A stretch of DNA of 64,000 bases, from the NCBI GenBank assembly GCA_039566865.1, contig CM076956.1:6397511-6461510 (forward strand), written 5' to 3'. This document shows, piece after piece, positions 1 to 12,267 of this stretch (its first letter is position 1; each line of letters begins with the position of its first letter). The notes below the pieces were generated by a model. It saw only the letters and a list, made by a program, of their open reading frames with translations, did no database searches and had not been told where the DNA came from. Position numbers and translations under genes: made by a program. Origin of the DNA: Aurelia coerulea (taxonomy: Eukaryota > Cnidaria > Scyphozoa > Semaeostomeae > Ulmaridae).

Positions 1-88
1 ATTCATATTCCATTCACTGACCATCAATTCATAAAATTTCAACAAAAAACTGTGTTTTCACCTCCTTTTATTCTCGAACATTCACTAT

Positions 89-124
89 CATTTAAACCTC
101 ATTAACCTGATGAGGTTTCAAATG
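89..124. repeat. 36-bp imperfect inverted repeat, first of one per unit
   Basis: The arms are CATTTAAACCTCAT and ATGAGGTTTCAAATG around a 7-nt centre (TAACCTG here, TAAGCTG in many copies). The 9-bp cores AAACCTCAT and ATGAGGTTT pair perfectly, and the outer CATTT and AAATG pair if one C is bulged. It recurs at 168-bp spacing throughout the array. The right arm is nearly invariant. The left arm carries the common variants TTTAGACC, TTTGAACC, AAACATC and AAACCACA, each of which weakens one pair. It could form a hairpin or cruciform, or be a dyad binding site; which of these is inference. Confidence 0.8.
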
Positions 125-178
125 TTTCAAAATATATGGCTCATTTTGACGAACTGCATCAAGCCAAGTTTCATATTC
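110..178 (+). repeat. Conserved core of the satellite unit (example copy)
   Basis: From ATGAGGTTTCAAATG through TATGGCTCATTTTGAC to CAAGCCAAGTTTCATATT the units are almost identical across the 64 kb. Scattered changes occur, such as GACAAACTG, GGCGAACTG, CATCATGCC and TATATTGCTC. The other half of the unit, from about the CAACTAAAAACTG tract to CTCGAACATTTACT, holds most subfamily-defining differences. The core also contains a short direct repeat, TTTCAAATG followed by TTTCAAAAT. A conserved and a variable half are known in satellites that carry a protein-binding box; no CENP-B-box-like word is visible here. Confidence 0.6.
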
Positions 179-228
179 CATTCATTGACCATCAATTCAT
201 AAAATTTCAACTAAAAACTGTGTTTTGA

Positions 229-1680
229 CCTCCTTTTATTCTCGAACATTTACTATCATTTGAACCTCATTAACCTGATGAGGTTTCAAATGTTTCAAAA
301 TATGTTGCTCATTTTGACGAACTGCATCAAGCCAAGTTTCATATTCCATTCATTAACCATCAATTCATAAAATTTCAACTAAAAACTGTGTTTTGACCTC
401 CTCTTTTTCTCGAAAATGTACTATCATTTAAACCTCATTAAGCTGATGAGGTTTCAAATGTTTCAAAATATATGGCTCATTTTGACCAACTGCATCAAGC
501 CAAGTTTCATATTCCATTCACTGACCATCAATTCATAAAATTTCAACTAAAAACTGTGTTTTGACCTCCTCTTTTTCTCGAAAATGTACTATCATTTAAA
601 CCTCATTAAGCTGATGAGGTTTCAAATGTTTCAAAATATATGGCTCATTTTGACGAATTGCATCAAGCCAAGTTTCATATTCCATTCATTGACCATCAAT
701 TCATAAAATTTCAACTAAAAACTGTGTTATGACCTCCTCTTATTCTCGAACATTTACTATCATTTAAACCTCATTAACCTGATGAGGTTTCAAATGTTTC
801 AAAATATATGGCTCATTTTGACGAACTGCATCAAGCCAAGTTTCATATTCCATTCATTGACCATCAATTCATAAAATTTAAACTAAAAACTGTGTTTTGA
901 CCTCCTTTTATTCTCGAAAATGTACTATCATTTAAACCTCATTAAGCTGATGAGGTTTCAAATGTTTCAAAATATATGGCTCATTTTGACGAACTGCATC
1001 AAGCCAAGTTTCATATTCCATTCATTGACCATCAATTCATAAAATTTAAACTAAAAACTGTGTTTTGACCTCCTTTTATTCTCGAAAATGTGCTATCATT
1101 TAAACCTCATTAAGCTGATGAGGTTTCAAATGTTTCAAAATATATGGCTCATTTTGACGAATTGCATCAAGCCAAGTTTCATATTCCATTCATTGACCAT
1201 CAATTCATAAAATTTAAACTAAAAACTGTGTTTTGACCTCCTTTTATTCTCGAACATTTACTATCATTTAAACCTCATTAACCTGATGAGGTTTCAAATG
1301 TTTCAAAATATATGGCTCATTTTGACGAATTGCATCAAGCCAAGTTTCATATTCCATTCATTGACCATCAATTCATAAAATTTAAACTAAAAACTGTGTT
1401 TTGACCTCGTTTTATTCTCGAACATTTACTATCATTTAAACCTCATTAACCTGATGAGGTTTCAAATGTTTCAAAATATATGGCTCATTTTGACGAACTG
1501 CATCAAGCCAAGTTTCATATTCCATTCATTGACCATCAATTCATAAAATTTAAACTAAAAACTGTGTTTTGACCTCCTTTTATTCTCGAAAATGTGCTAT
1601 CATTTAAACCTCATTAACCTGATGAGGTTTCAAATGTTTCAAAATATATGGCTCATTTTGACGAACTGCATCAAGCCAAG
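229..1680 (+). repeat. 14-unit higher-order repeat, copy 1
   Basis: This stretch matches 2581-4032 at an offset of exactly 2352 bp (14 x 168). Shared rare marks include TATGTTGCTC near 301 and 2653, GACCAACTG near 485 and 2837, TGTTATGACC near 725 and 3077, and CCTCGTTTTATT near 1405 and 3757. The match fades near 1680, where this copy has TTTCATATTTC and the other has TTTCATATTCC. The edges were judged by eye and may be off by one unit. Confidence 0.75.
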
Positions 1681-2580
1681 TTTCATATTTCATTCATTGA
1701 CCATCAATTCATAAAATTTCAACTAAAAACTGTGTTTTGACCTCCTCTTTTTCTCGAAAATGTACTATCATTTAAACCTCATTAACCTGATGAGGTTTCA
1801 AATGTTTCAAAATATATGGCTCATTTTGACGAACGGCATCAAGGCAAGTTTCATATTTCATTCTTTGACCATCAATTCATAAAATTTCAACTAAAAACTG
1901 TGTTTTGACCTCCTTTTATTCTCGAACATTTACTATCATTTAAACCTCATTAAGCTGATGAGGTTTCAAATGTTTCAAAATATATGGCTCATTTTGACGA
2001 ACTGCATCAAGCCATGTTTCATATTCCATTCATTGACCATCAATTCATAAAATTTCAACTAAAAACTGTGTTTTGACCTCCTTTTATTCTCGAAAATGTA
2101 CTATCATTTAAACCTCATTAAGCTGATGAGGTTTCAAATGTTTCAAAATATATGGCTCATTTTGACGAACTGCATCAAGCCAAGTTTCATATTCCATTCA
2201 TTGACCATTACTTCATAAAATTTCAACTAAAAACTGTGTTTTGAGCTCGTTTTATTCTCGAAAATGTACTATCATTTAAACCTCATTAAGCTGATGAGGT
2301 TTCAAATGTTTCAAAATATATGGCTCATTTTGACGAATTGCATCAAGCCAAGCTTCATATTCCATTCATTGACCATCAATTCATAAAATTTCAACTAAAC
2401 ACTGTGTTTTGACCTCCTCTTTTTCTCGAAAATGTACTATCATTTAGACCTCATTAAGCTGATGAGGTTTCAAATGTTTCAAAATATATGGCTCATTTTG
2501 GCGAACTGCATCAAGCAAAGTTTCATATTCCATTCATTGACCATCAATTCATCAAATATCAACAAAAAGCTGTGTTTTGA

Positions 2581-4032
2581 CCTCCTTTTATTCTCGAACA
2601 TTTACTATCATTTGAACCTCATTAACCTGATGAGGTTTCAAATGTTTCAAAATATGTTGCTCATTTTGACGAACTGCATCAAGCCAAGTTTCATATTCCA
2701 TTCATTAACCATCAATTCATAAAATTTCAACTAAAAACTGTGTTTTGACCTCCTCTTTTTCTCGAAAATGTACTATCATTTAAACCTCATTAAGCTGATG
2801 AGGTTTCAAATGTTTCAAAATATATGGCTCATTTTGACCAACTGCATCAAGCCAAGATTCATATTCCATTCACTGACCATCAATTCATAAAATTTCAACT
2901 AAAAACTGTGTTTTGACCTCCTCTTTTTCTCGAAAATGTACTATCATTTAAACCTCATTAAGCTGACGAGGTTTCAAATGTTTCAAAATATATGGCTCAT
3001 TTTGACGAATTGCATCAAGCCAAGTTTCATATTCCATTCATTGACCATCAATTCATAAAATTTCAACTAAAAACTGTGTTATGACCTCCTCTTATTCTCG
3101 AACATTTACTATCATTTAAACCTCATTAACCTGATGAGGTTTCAAATGTTTCAAAATATATGGCTCATTTTGACGAACTGCATCAAGCCAAGTTTCATAT
3201 TCCATTCATTGACCATCAATTCATAAAATTTAAACTAAAAACTGTGTTTTGACCTCCTTTTATTCTCGAAAATGTACTATCATTTAAACCTCATTAAGCT
3301 GATGAGGTTTCAAATGTTTCAAAATATATGGCTCATTTTGACGAACTGCATCAAGCCAAGTTTCATATTCCATTCATTGACCATCAATTCATAAAATTTA
3401 AACTAAAAACTGTGTTTTGACCTCCTTTTATTCTCGAAAATGTGCTATCATTTAAACCTCATTAAGCTGATGAGGTTTCAAATGTTTCAAAATATATGGC
3501 TCATTTTGACGAATTGCATCAAGCCAAGTTTCATATTCCATTCATTGACCATCAATTCATAAAATTTAAACTAAAAACTGTGTTTTGACCTCCTTTTATT
3601 CTCGAACATTTACTATCATTTAAACCTCATTAACCTGATGAGGTTTCAAATGTTTCAAAATATATGGCTCATTTTGACGAATTGCATCAAGCCAAGTTTC
3701 ATATTCCATTCATTGACCATCAATTCATAAAATTTAAACTAAAAACTGTGTTTTGACCTCGTTTTATTCTCGAACATTTACTATCATTTAAACCTCATTA
3801 ACCTGATGAGGTTTCAAATGTTTCAAAATATATGGCTCATTTTGACGAACTGCATCAAGCCAAGTTTCATATTCCATTCATTGACCATCAATTCATAAAA
3901 TTTCAACTAAAAACTGTGTTTTGACCTCCTTTAAATCTCGAAAATGTGCTATCATTTAAACCTCATTAACCTGATGAGGTTTCAAATGTTTCAAAATATA
4001 TGGCTCATTTTGACGAACTGCATCAAGCCAAG
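2581..4032 (+). repeat. 14-unit higher-order repeat, copy 2
   Basis: Partner of 229-1680 at +2352 bp. Downstream the relation continues at +3192 bp (19 units): the rare GAACGGCATCAAGGC at 1831 reappears at 5023. The extra five units come from the local tandem duplication that starts inside this copy. Confidence 0.75.
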
Positions 4033-4800
4033 TTTCATATTCCATTCATTGACCATCAATTCATAAAATTTAAACTAAAAACTGTGTTTTGACCTCCTTT
4101 TATTCTCGAAAATGTACTATCATTTAAACCTCATTAAGCTGATGAGGTTTCAAATGTTTCAAAATATATGGCTCATTTTGACGAACTGCATCAAGCCAAG
4201 TTTCATATTCCATTCATTGACCATCAATTCATAAAATTTAAACTAAAAACTGTGTTTTGACCTCCTTTTATTCTCGAAAATGTGCTATCATTTAAACCTC
4301 ATTAAGCTGATGAGGTTTCAAATGTTTCAAAATATATGGCTCATTTTGACGAATTGCATCAAGCCAAGTTTCATATTCCATTCATTGACCATCAATTCAT
4401 AAAATTTAAACTAAAAACTGTGTTTTGACCTCCTTTTATTCTCGAACATTTACTATCATTTAAACCTCATTAACCTGATGAGGTTTCAAATGTTTCAAAA
4501 TATATGGCTCATTTTGACGAATTGCATCAAGCCAAGTTTCATATTCCATTCATTGACCATCAATTCATAAAATTTAAACTAAAAACTGTGTTTTGACCTC
4601 GTTTTATTCTCGAACATTTACTATCATTTAAACCTCATTAACCTGATGAGGTTTCAAATGTTTCAAAATATATGGCTCATTTTGACGAACTGCATCAAGC
4701 CAAGTTTCATATTCCATTCATTGACCATCAATTCATAAAATTTAAACTAAAAACTGTGTTTTGACCTCCTTTTATTCTCGAAAATGTGCTATCATTTAAA
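3120..4800 (+). repeat. 5-unit tandem duplication (2 x 840 bp)
   Basis: About 3120-3960 and 3961-4800 match at +840 bp (5 x 168) with the same order of variants, namely CCTCGTTTTATT, GTGCTATC and TTTAAACTAAAAAC. This accounts for the difference between the 2352-bp and 3192-bp offsets to the first 2.5 kb. A private change, CCTTTAAATCTCG, marks one copy at about 3930. Confidence 0.75.
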
Positions 4801-6555
4801 CCTCATTAACCTGATGAGGTTTCAAATGTTTCAAAATATATGGCTCATTTTGACGAACTGCATCAAGCCAAGTTTCATATTTCATTCATTGACCATCAAT
4901 TCATAAAATTTCAACTAAAAACTGTGTTTTGACCTCCTCTTTTTCTCGAAAATGTACTATCATTTAAACCTCATTAACCTGATGAGGTTTCAAATGTTTC
5001 AAAATATATGGCTCATTTTGACGAACGGCATCAAGGCAAGTTTCATATTTCATTCTTTGACCATCAATTCATAAAATTTCAACTAAAAACTGTGTTTTGA
5101 CCTCCTTTTATTCTCGAACATTTACTATCATTTAAACCTCATTAAGCTGATGAGGTTTCAAATGTTTCAAAATATATGGCTCATTTTGACGAACTGCATC
5201 AAGCCAAGTTTCATATTCCATTCATTGACCATCAATTCATAAAATTTCAACTAAAAACTGTGTTTTGACCTCCTTTTATTCTCGAAAATGTACTATCATT
5301 TAAACCTCATTAAGCTGATGAGGTTTCAAATGTTTCAAAATATATGGCTCATTTTGACGAACTGCATCAAGCCAAGTTTCATATTCCATTCATTGACCAT
5401 TAATTCATAAAATTTCAACTAAAAACTGTGTTTTGACCTCGTTTTATTCTCGAAAATGTACTATCATTTAAACCTCATTAAGCTGATGAGGTTTCAAATG
5501 TTTCAAAATATATGGCTCATTTTGACGAATTGCATCAAGCCAAGCTTCATATTCCATTCATTGACCATCAATTCATAAAATTTCAACTAAACACTGTGTT
5601 TTGACCTCCTCTTTTTCTCGAAAATGTACTATCATTTAGACCTCATTAAGCTGATGAGGTTTCAAATGTTTCAAAATATATGGCTCATTTTGGCGAACTG
5701 CATCAAGCAAAGTTTCATATTCCATTCATTGACCATCAATTCATCAAATATCAACAAAAAGCTGTGTTTTGACCTCCTTTTATTCTCGAACATTTACTAT
5801 CATTTAAACCTCATTAAGCTGATGAGGTTTCAAATGTTTCAAAATATATGGCTCATTTTGACGAACTGCATCAAGCCAAGTTTCATATTTCATTCATTGA
5901 CCATCAATTCATAAAATTGCAACTAAACACTGTGTTTTGACCTCCTCTTTTTCTCGAAAATGTACTATCATTTAGACCTAATTAAGCTGATGAGGTTTCA
6001 AATGTTTCAAAATATATGGCTCATTTTGACGAAATGCATCAAGCCAAGTTTCATATTCCATTCATTGACCATCAATTCATAAAATATCAACAAAAAACTG
6101 TGTTTTGACCTCCTTTTATTCTCGAACATTTACTATCATTTAAACCTCATTAAGCTGATGAGGTTTCAAATGTTTCAAAATATATGGCTCATTTTGACAA
6201 ACTGCATCGAGCCAAGTTTCATATTCCATTCACTGACCATCAATTCATAAAATTTCAACTAAAAACTGTGTTTTGACCTCCTCTTTTTCTCGAAAATGTA
6301 CTATCATTTAAACCTCATTAAGCTGATGAGGTTTAAAATGTTTCAAAATATATGGCTCATTTTGACGAATTGCATCAAGCCAAGTTTCATATTCCATTCA
6401 TTGACCATCAATTCATAAAATTTCAGCTAAAAACTGTGTTTTGACCTCCTCTTATTCTCGAACATTTACTATCATTTAAACCTCATTAACCTGATGAGGT
6501 TTCAAATGTTTCAAAATATATGGCTCATTTTGACGAACTGCATCAAGCCAAGTTT

Positions 6556-9500
6556 CATATTCCATTCATTGACCATCAATTCATAAAATTTAAACTAAAA
6601 ACTGTGTTTTGACCTCCTTTTATTCTCGAAAATGTACTATCATTTAAACCTCATTAAGCTGATGAGGTTTCAAATGTTTCAAAATATATGGCTCATTTTG
6701 ACGAACTGCATCAAGCCAAGTTTCATATTCCATTCATTGACCATCAATTCATAAAATTTAAACTAAAAACTGTGTTTTGACCTCCTTTTATTCTCGAAAA
6801 TGTACTATCATTTAAACCTCATTAAGCTGATGAGGTTTCAAATGTTTCAAAATATATGGCTCATTTTGACGAACTGCATCAAGCCAAGTTTCATATTCCA
6901 TTCATTGACCATCAATTCATAAAATTTAAACTAAAAACTGTGTTTTGACCTCCTTTTATTCTCGAAAATGTGCTATCATTTAAACCTCATTAAGCTGATG
7001 AGGTTTCAAATGTTTCAAAATATATGGCTCATTTTGACGAATTGCATCAAGCCAAGTTTCATATTCCATTCATTGACCATCAATTCATAAAATTTAAACT
7101 AAAAACTGTGTTTTGACCTCCTTTTATTCTCGAACATTTACTATCATTTAAACCTCATTAACCTGATGAGGTTTCAAATGTTTCAAAATATATGGCTCAT
7201 TTTGACGAATTGCATCAAGCCAAGTTTCATATTCCATTCATTGACCATCAATTCATAAAATTTAAACTAAAAACTGTGTTTTGACCTCGTTTTATTCTCG
7301 AACATTTACTATCATTTAAACCTCATTAACCTGATGAGGTTTCAAATGTTTCAAAATATATGGCTCATTTTGACGAACTGCATCAAGCCAAGTTTCATAT
7401 TCCATTCATTGACCATCAATTCATAAAATTTCAACTAAAAACTGTGTTTTGACCTCCTTTTATTCTCGAAAATGTGCTATCATTTAAACCTCATTAACCT
7501 GATGAGGTTTCAAATGTTTCAAAATATATGGCTCATTTTGACGAACTGCATCAAGCCAAGTTTCATATTTCATTCATTGACCATCAATTCATAAAATTTC
7601 AACTAAAAACTGTGTTTTGACCTCCTCTTTTTCTCGAAAATGTACTATCATTTAAACCTCATTAACCTGATGAGGTTTCAAATGTTTCAAAATATATGGC
7701 TCATTTTGACGAACGGCATCAAGGCAAGTTTCATATTTCATTCTTTGACCATCAATTCATAAAATTTCAACTAAAAACTGTGTTTTGACCTCCTTTTATT
7801 CTCGAACATTTACTATCATTTAAACCTCATTAAGCTGATGAGGTTTCAAATGTTTCAAAATATATGGCTCATTTTGACGAACTGCATCAAGCCATGTTTT
7901 ATATTCCATTCATTGACCATCAATTCATAAAATTTCAACTAAAAACTGTGTTTTGACCTCCTTTTATTCTCGAAAATGTACTATCATTTAAACCTCATTA
8001 AGCTGATGAGGTTTCAAATGTTTCAAAATATATGGCTCATTTTGACGAACTGCATCAAGCCAAGTTTCATATTCCATTCATTGACCATTAATTCATAAAA
8101 TTTCAACTAAAAACTGTGTTTTGACCTCGTTTTATTCTCGAAAATGTACTATCATTTAAACCTCATTAAGCTGATGAGGTTTCAAATGTTTCAAAATATA
8201 TGGCTCATTTTGACGAATTGCATCAAGCCAAGTTTCATATTCCATTCATTGACCATCAATTCATAAAATTTCAACTAAACACTGTGTTTTGACCTCCTCT
8301 TTTTCTCGAAAATGTACTATCATTTAGACCTCATTAAGCTGATGAGGTTTCAAATGTTTCAAAATATATGGCTCATTTTGGCGAACTGCATCAAGCCAAG
8401 TTTCATATTCCATTCATTGACCATCAATTCATCAAATATCAACAAAAAGCTGTGTTTTGACCTCCTTTTATTCTCGAACATTTACTATCATTTAAACCTC
8501 ATTAAGCTGATGAGGTTTCAAATGTTTCAAAATATATGGCTCATTTTGACGAACTGCATCAAGCCAAGTTTCATATTTCATTCATTGACCATCAATTCAT
8601 AAAATTTCAACTAAACACTGTGTTTTGACCTCCTCTTTTTCTCGAAAATGTACTATCATTTAGACCTAATTAAGCTGATGAGGTTTCAAATGTTTCAAAA
8701 TATATGGCTCATTTTGACGAAATGCATCAAGCCAAGTTTCATATTCCATTCATTGACCATCAATTCATAAAATATCAACAAAAAGCTGTGTTTTGACCTC
8801 CTTTTATTCTCGAACATTTACTATCATTTAAACCTCATTAAGCTGATGAGGTTTCAAATGTTTCAAAATATATGGCTCATTTTGACAAACTGCATCGAGC
8901 CAAGTTTCATATTCCATTCACTGACCATCAATTCATAAAATTTCAACTAAAAACTGTGTTTTGACCTCCTCTTTTTCTCGAAAATGTACTATCATTTAAA
9001 CCTCATTAAGCTGATGAGGTTTCAAATGTTTCAAAATATATGGCTCATTTTGACGAACTTCATCAATCCAAGATTCATATTCCATTCACTGACCATCAAT
9101 TCATAAAATTTCAGCAAAAAACTGTGTTTTCACCTCCTTTTATTCTCGAACATTCACTATCATTTAAACCTCATTAACCTGATGAGGTTTCAAATGTTTC
9201 AAAATATATGGCTCATTTTGACGAACTGCATCAAGCCAAGTTTCATATTCCATTCATTGACCATCAATTCATAAAATTTCAACTAAAAACTGTGTTTTGA
9301 CCTCCTCTTATTCTCGAACATTTACTATCATTTGAACCTCATTAACCTGATGAGGTTTCAAATGTTTCAAAATATGTGGCTCATTTTGACGAACTGCATC
9401 AAGCCAAGTTTCATATTCCATTCATTAACCATCAATTCATAAAATTTCAACTAAAAACTGTGTTTTGACCTCCTCATTTTCTGGAAAATGTACTATCATT

Positions 9501-12267
9501 TAAACCTCATTAAGCTGATGAGGTTTCAAATGTTTCAAAATATATGGCTCATTTTGACGAACTGCATCAAGCCACGTTTCATATTCCATTCACTGACTAT
9601 CAATTCATAAAATTTCAACTAAAAACTGTGTTTTGACCTCCTCTTTTTCTCGAAAATGTACTATCATTTAAACCTCATTAAGCTGATGAGGTTTCAAATG
9701 TTTCAAAATATATGGCTCATTTTGACGAATTGCATCAAGCCAAGTTTCATATTCCATTCATTGACCATCAATTCATAAAATTTCAACTAAAAACTGTGTT
9801 TTGACCTCCTCTTATTCTCGAACATTTACTATCATTTAAACCTCATTAACCTGATGAGGTTTCAAATGTTTCAAAATATATGGCTCATTTTGACGAACTG
9901 CATCAAGCCAAGTTTCATATTCCATTCATTGACCATGAATTCATAAAATTTAAACTAAAAACTGTGTTTTGACCTCCTTTTATTCTCGAAAATGTACTAT
10001 CATTTAGACCTCATTAAGCTGATGAGGTTTCAAATGTTTCAAAATATATGGCTCATTTTGGCGAACTGCAGCAAGCCAAGTTTCATATTCCATTCATTGA
10101 CCATCAATTCATCAAATATCAACAAAAAGCTGTGTTTTGACCTCCTTTTATTCTCGAACATTTACTATCATTTAAACCTCATTAAGCTGATGAGGTTTCA
10201 AATGTTTCAAAATATATGGCTCATTTTGACGAACTGCATCAAGCCAAGTTTCATATTTCATTCATTGACCATCAATTCATAAAATTTCAACGAAACACTG
10301 TGTTTTGACCTCCTCTTTTTCTCGAAAATGTACTATCATTTAGACCTAATTAAGCTGATGAGGTTTCAAATGTTTCAAAATATATGGCTCATTTTGACGA
10401 AATGCATCAAGCCAAGTTTCATATTCCATTCATTGACCATCAATTCATAAAATATCAACAAAAAGCTGTGTTTTGACCTCCTTTTATTCTCGAACATTTA
10501 CTATCATTTAAACCTCATTAAGCTGATGAGGTTTCAAATGTTTCAAAATATATGGCTCATTTTGACGAATTGTATCAAGCCAAGTTTCATATTTCATTCA
10601 TTGACCATCAATTCATAAAATTTCAACGAAACACTGTGTTTTGACCTCCTCTTTTTCTCGAAAATGTACTATCATTTAGACCTAATTAAGCTGATGAGGT
10701 TTCAAATGTTTCAAAATATATGGCTCATTTTGACGAAATGCATCAAGCCAAGTTTCATATTCCATTCATTGACCATCAATTCATAAAATATCAACAAAAA
10801 GCTGTGTTTTGACCTCCTTTTATTCTCGAACATTTACTATCATTTAAACCTCATTAAGCTGATGAGGTTTCAAATGTTTCAAAATATATGGCTCATTTTG
10901 ACAAACTGCATCGAGCCAAGTTTCATATTCCATTCACTGACCATCAATTCATAAAATTTCAACTAAAAACTGTGTTTTGACCTCCTCTTTTTCTCGAAAA
11001 TGTACTATCATTTAAACCTCATTAAGCTGATGAGGTTTCAAATGTTTCAAAATATATGGCTCATTTTGACGAAATGCATCAAGCCAAGTTTCATATTCCA
11101 TTCATTGACCATCAATTCATAAAATTTCAACTAAACACTGTGTTTTGACCTCCTCTTTTTCTCGAAAATGTACTATCATTTAGACCTCATTAAGCTGATG
11201 AGGTTTCAAATGTTTCAAAATATATGGCTCATTTTGGCGAACTGCATCAAGCCAAGTTTCATATTCCATTCATTGACCATCAATTCATCAAATATCAACA
11301 AAAAGCTGTGTTTTGACCTCCTTTTATTCTCGAACATTTACTATCATTTAAACCTCATTAAGCTGATGAGGTTTCAAATGTTTCAAAATATATGGCTCAT
11401 TTTGACGAACTGCATCAAGCCAAGTTTCATATTTCATTCATTGACCATCAATTCATAAAATTTCAACTAAACACTGTGTTTTGACCTCCTCTTTTTCTCG
11501 AAAATGTACTATCATTTAGACCTAATTAAGCTGATGAGGTTTCAAATGTTTCAAAATATATGGCTCATTTTGACGAAATGCATCAAGCCAAGTTTCATAT
11601 TCCATTCATTGACCATCAATTCATAAAATATCAACAAAAAGCTGTGTTTTGACCTCCTTTTATTCTCGAACATTTACTATCATTTAAACCTCATTAACCT
11701 GATGAGGTTTCAAATGTTTCAAAATATATGGCTCATTTTGACAAACTGCATCAAGCCAAGTTTCATATTCCATTCATTGACCATCAATTCATAAAATTTC
11801 AACTACCAAATGTGTTTTGACCTCCTTTTATTCTCGAACATTTACTATCATTTAAACCTCATTAAGCTGATGAGGTTTCAAATGTTTCAAAATATATTGC
11901 TCATTTTGACGAACTGCATCAAGCCAAGTTTCATATTTCATTCATTGACCATCAATTCATAAAATTTCAACTAAAAACTGTGTTTTGACCTCCTCTTTTT
12001 CTCGAAAATGTACTATCATTTAGACCTCATTAAGCTGATGAGGTTTCAAATGCTTCAAAATATATGGCTCATTTTGGCGAACTGCATCAAGCCAAGTTTC
12101 ATATTCCATTCATTGACCATCAATTCATAAAATTTCAACTAAAAACTGTGTTTTGACCTCCTTTTATTCTCGAACATTTACTATCATTTAAACCTCATTA
12201 ACCTGATGAGGTTTCAAATGTTTCAAAATATATGGCTCATTTTGACGAACTGCATCAAGCCAAGTTT
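6556..12267 (+). repeat. 34-unit (5712-bp) higher-order repeat, copy 1
   Basis: Every rare mark I followed recurs exactly 5712 bp later. GAACGGCATCAAGGC at 7711 and 13423, GCCATGTTTTATATTCC near 7891 and 13603, CTTCATCAATCCAAG near 9050 and 14762, TCTGGAAAATG near 9481 and 15193, GAATTGTATC near 10568 and 16280, and CTACCAAATG near 11803 and 17515 all fit. I count roughly a dozen differences by eye over the whole block. The two copies abut, so it is a direct tandem duplication. Edges are uncertain by about one unit. Confidence 0.88.

Noticed and set aside
89..124. Rho-independent terminator hairpin
   Set aside because: The dyad occurs once per satellite unit with no upstream gene and a weak AT-rich stem, so a bacterial terminator reading has no support.
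2432..2722. 96-codon open frame, repeated in near-identical form at many places (for example 5624, 8312, 14024, 25836, 41801)
   Set aside because: It is the 168-bp unit read in one frame: it starts at the ATG of the GAAAATGTAC variant, passes a unit lacking TAA and stops in the next. The protein is a 56-residue repeat tied to unit variants, with no independent coding sign.
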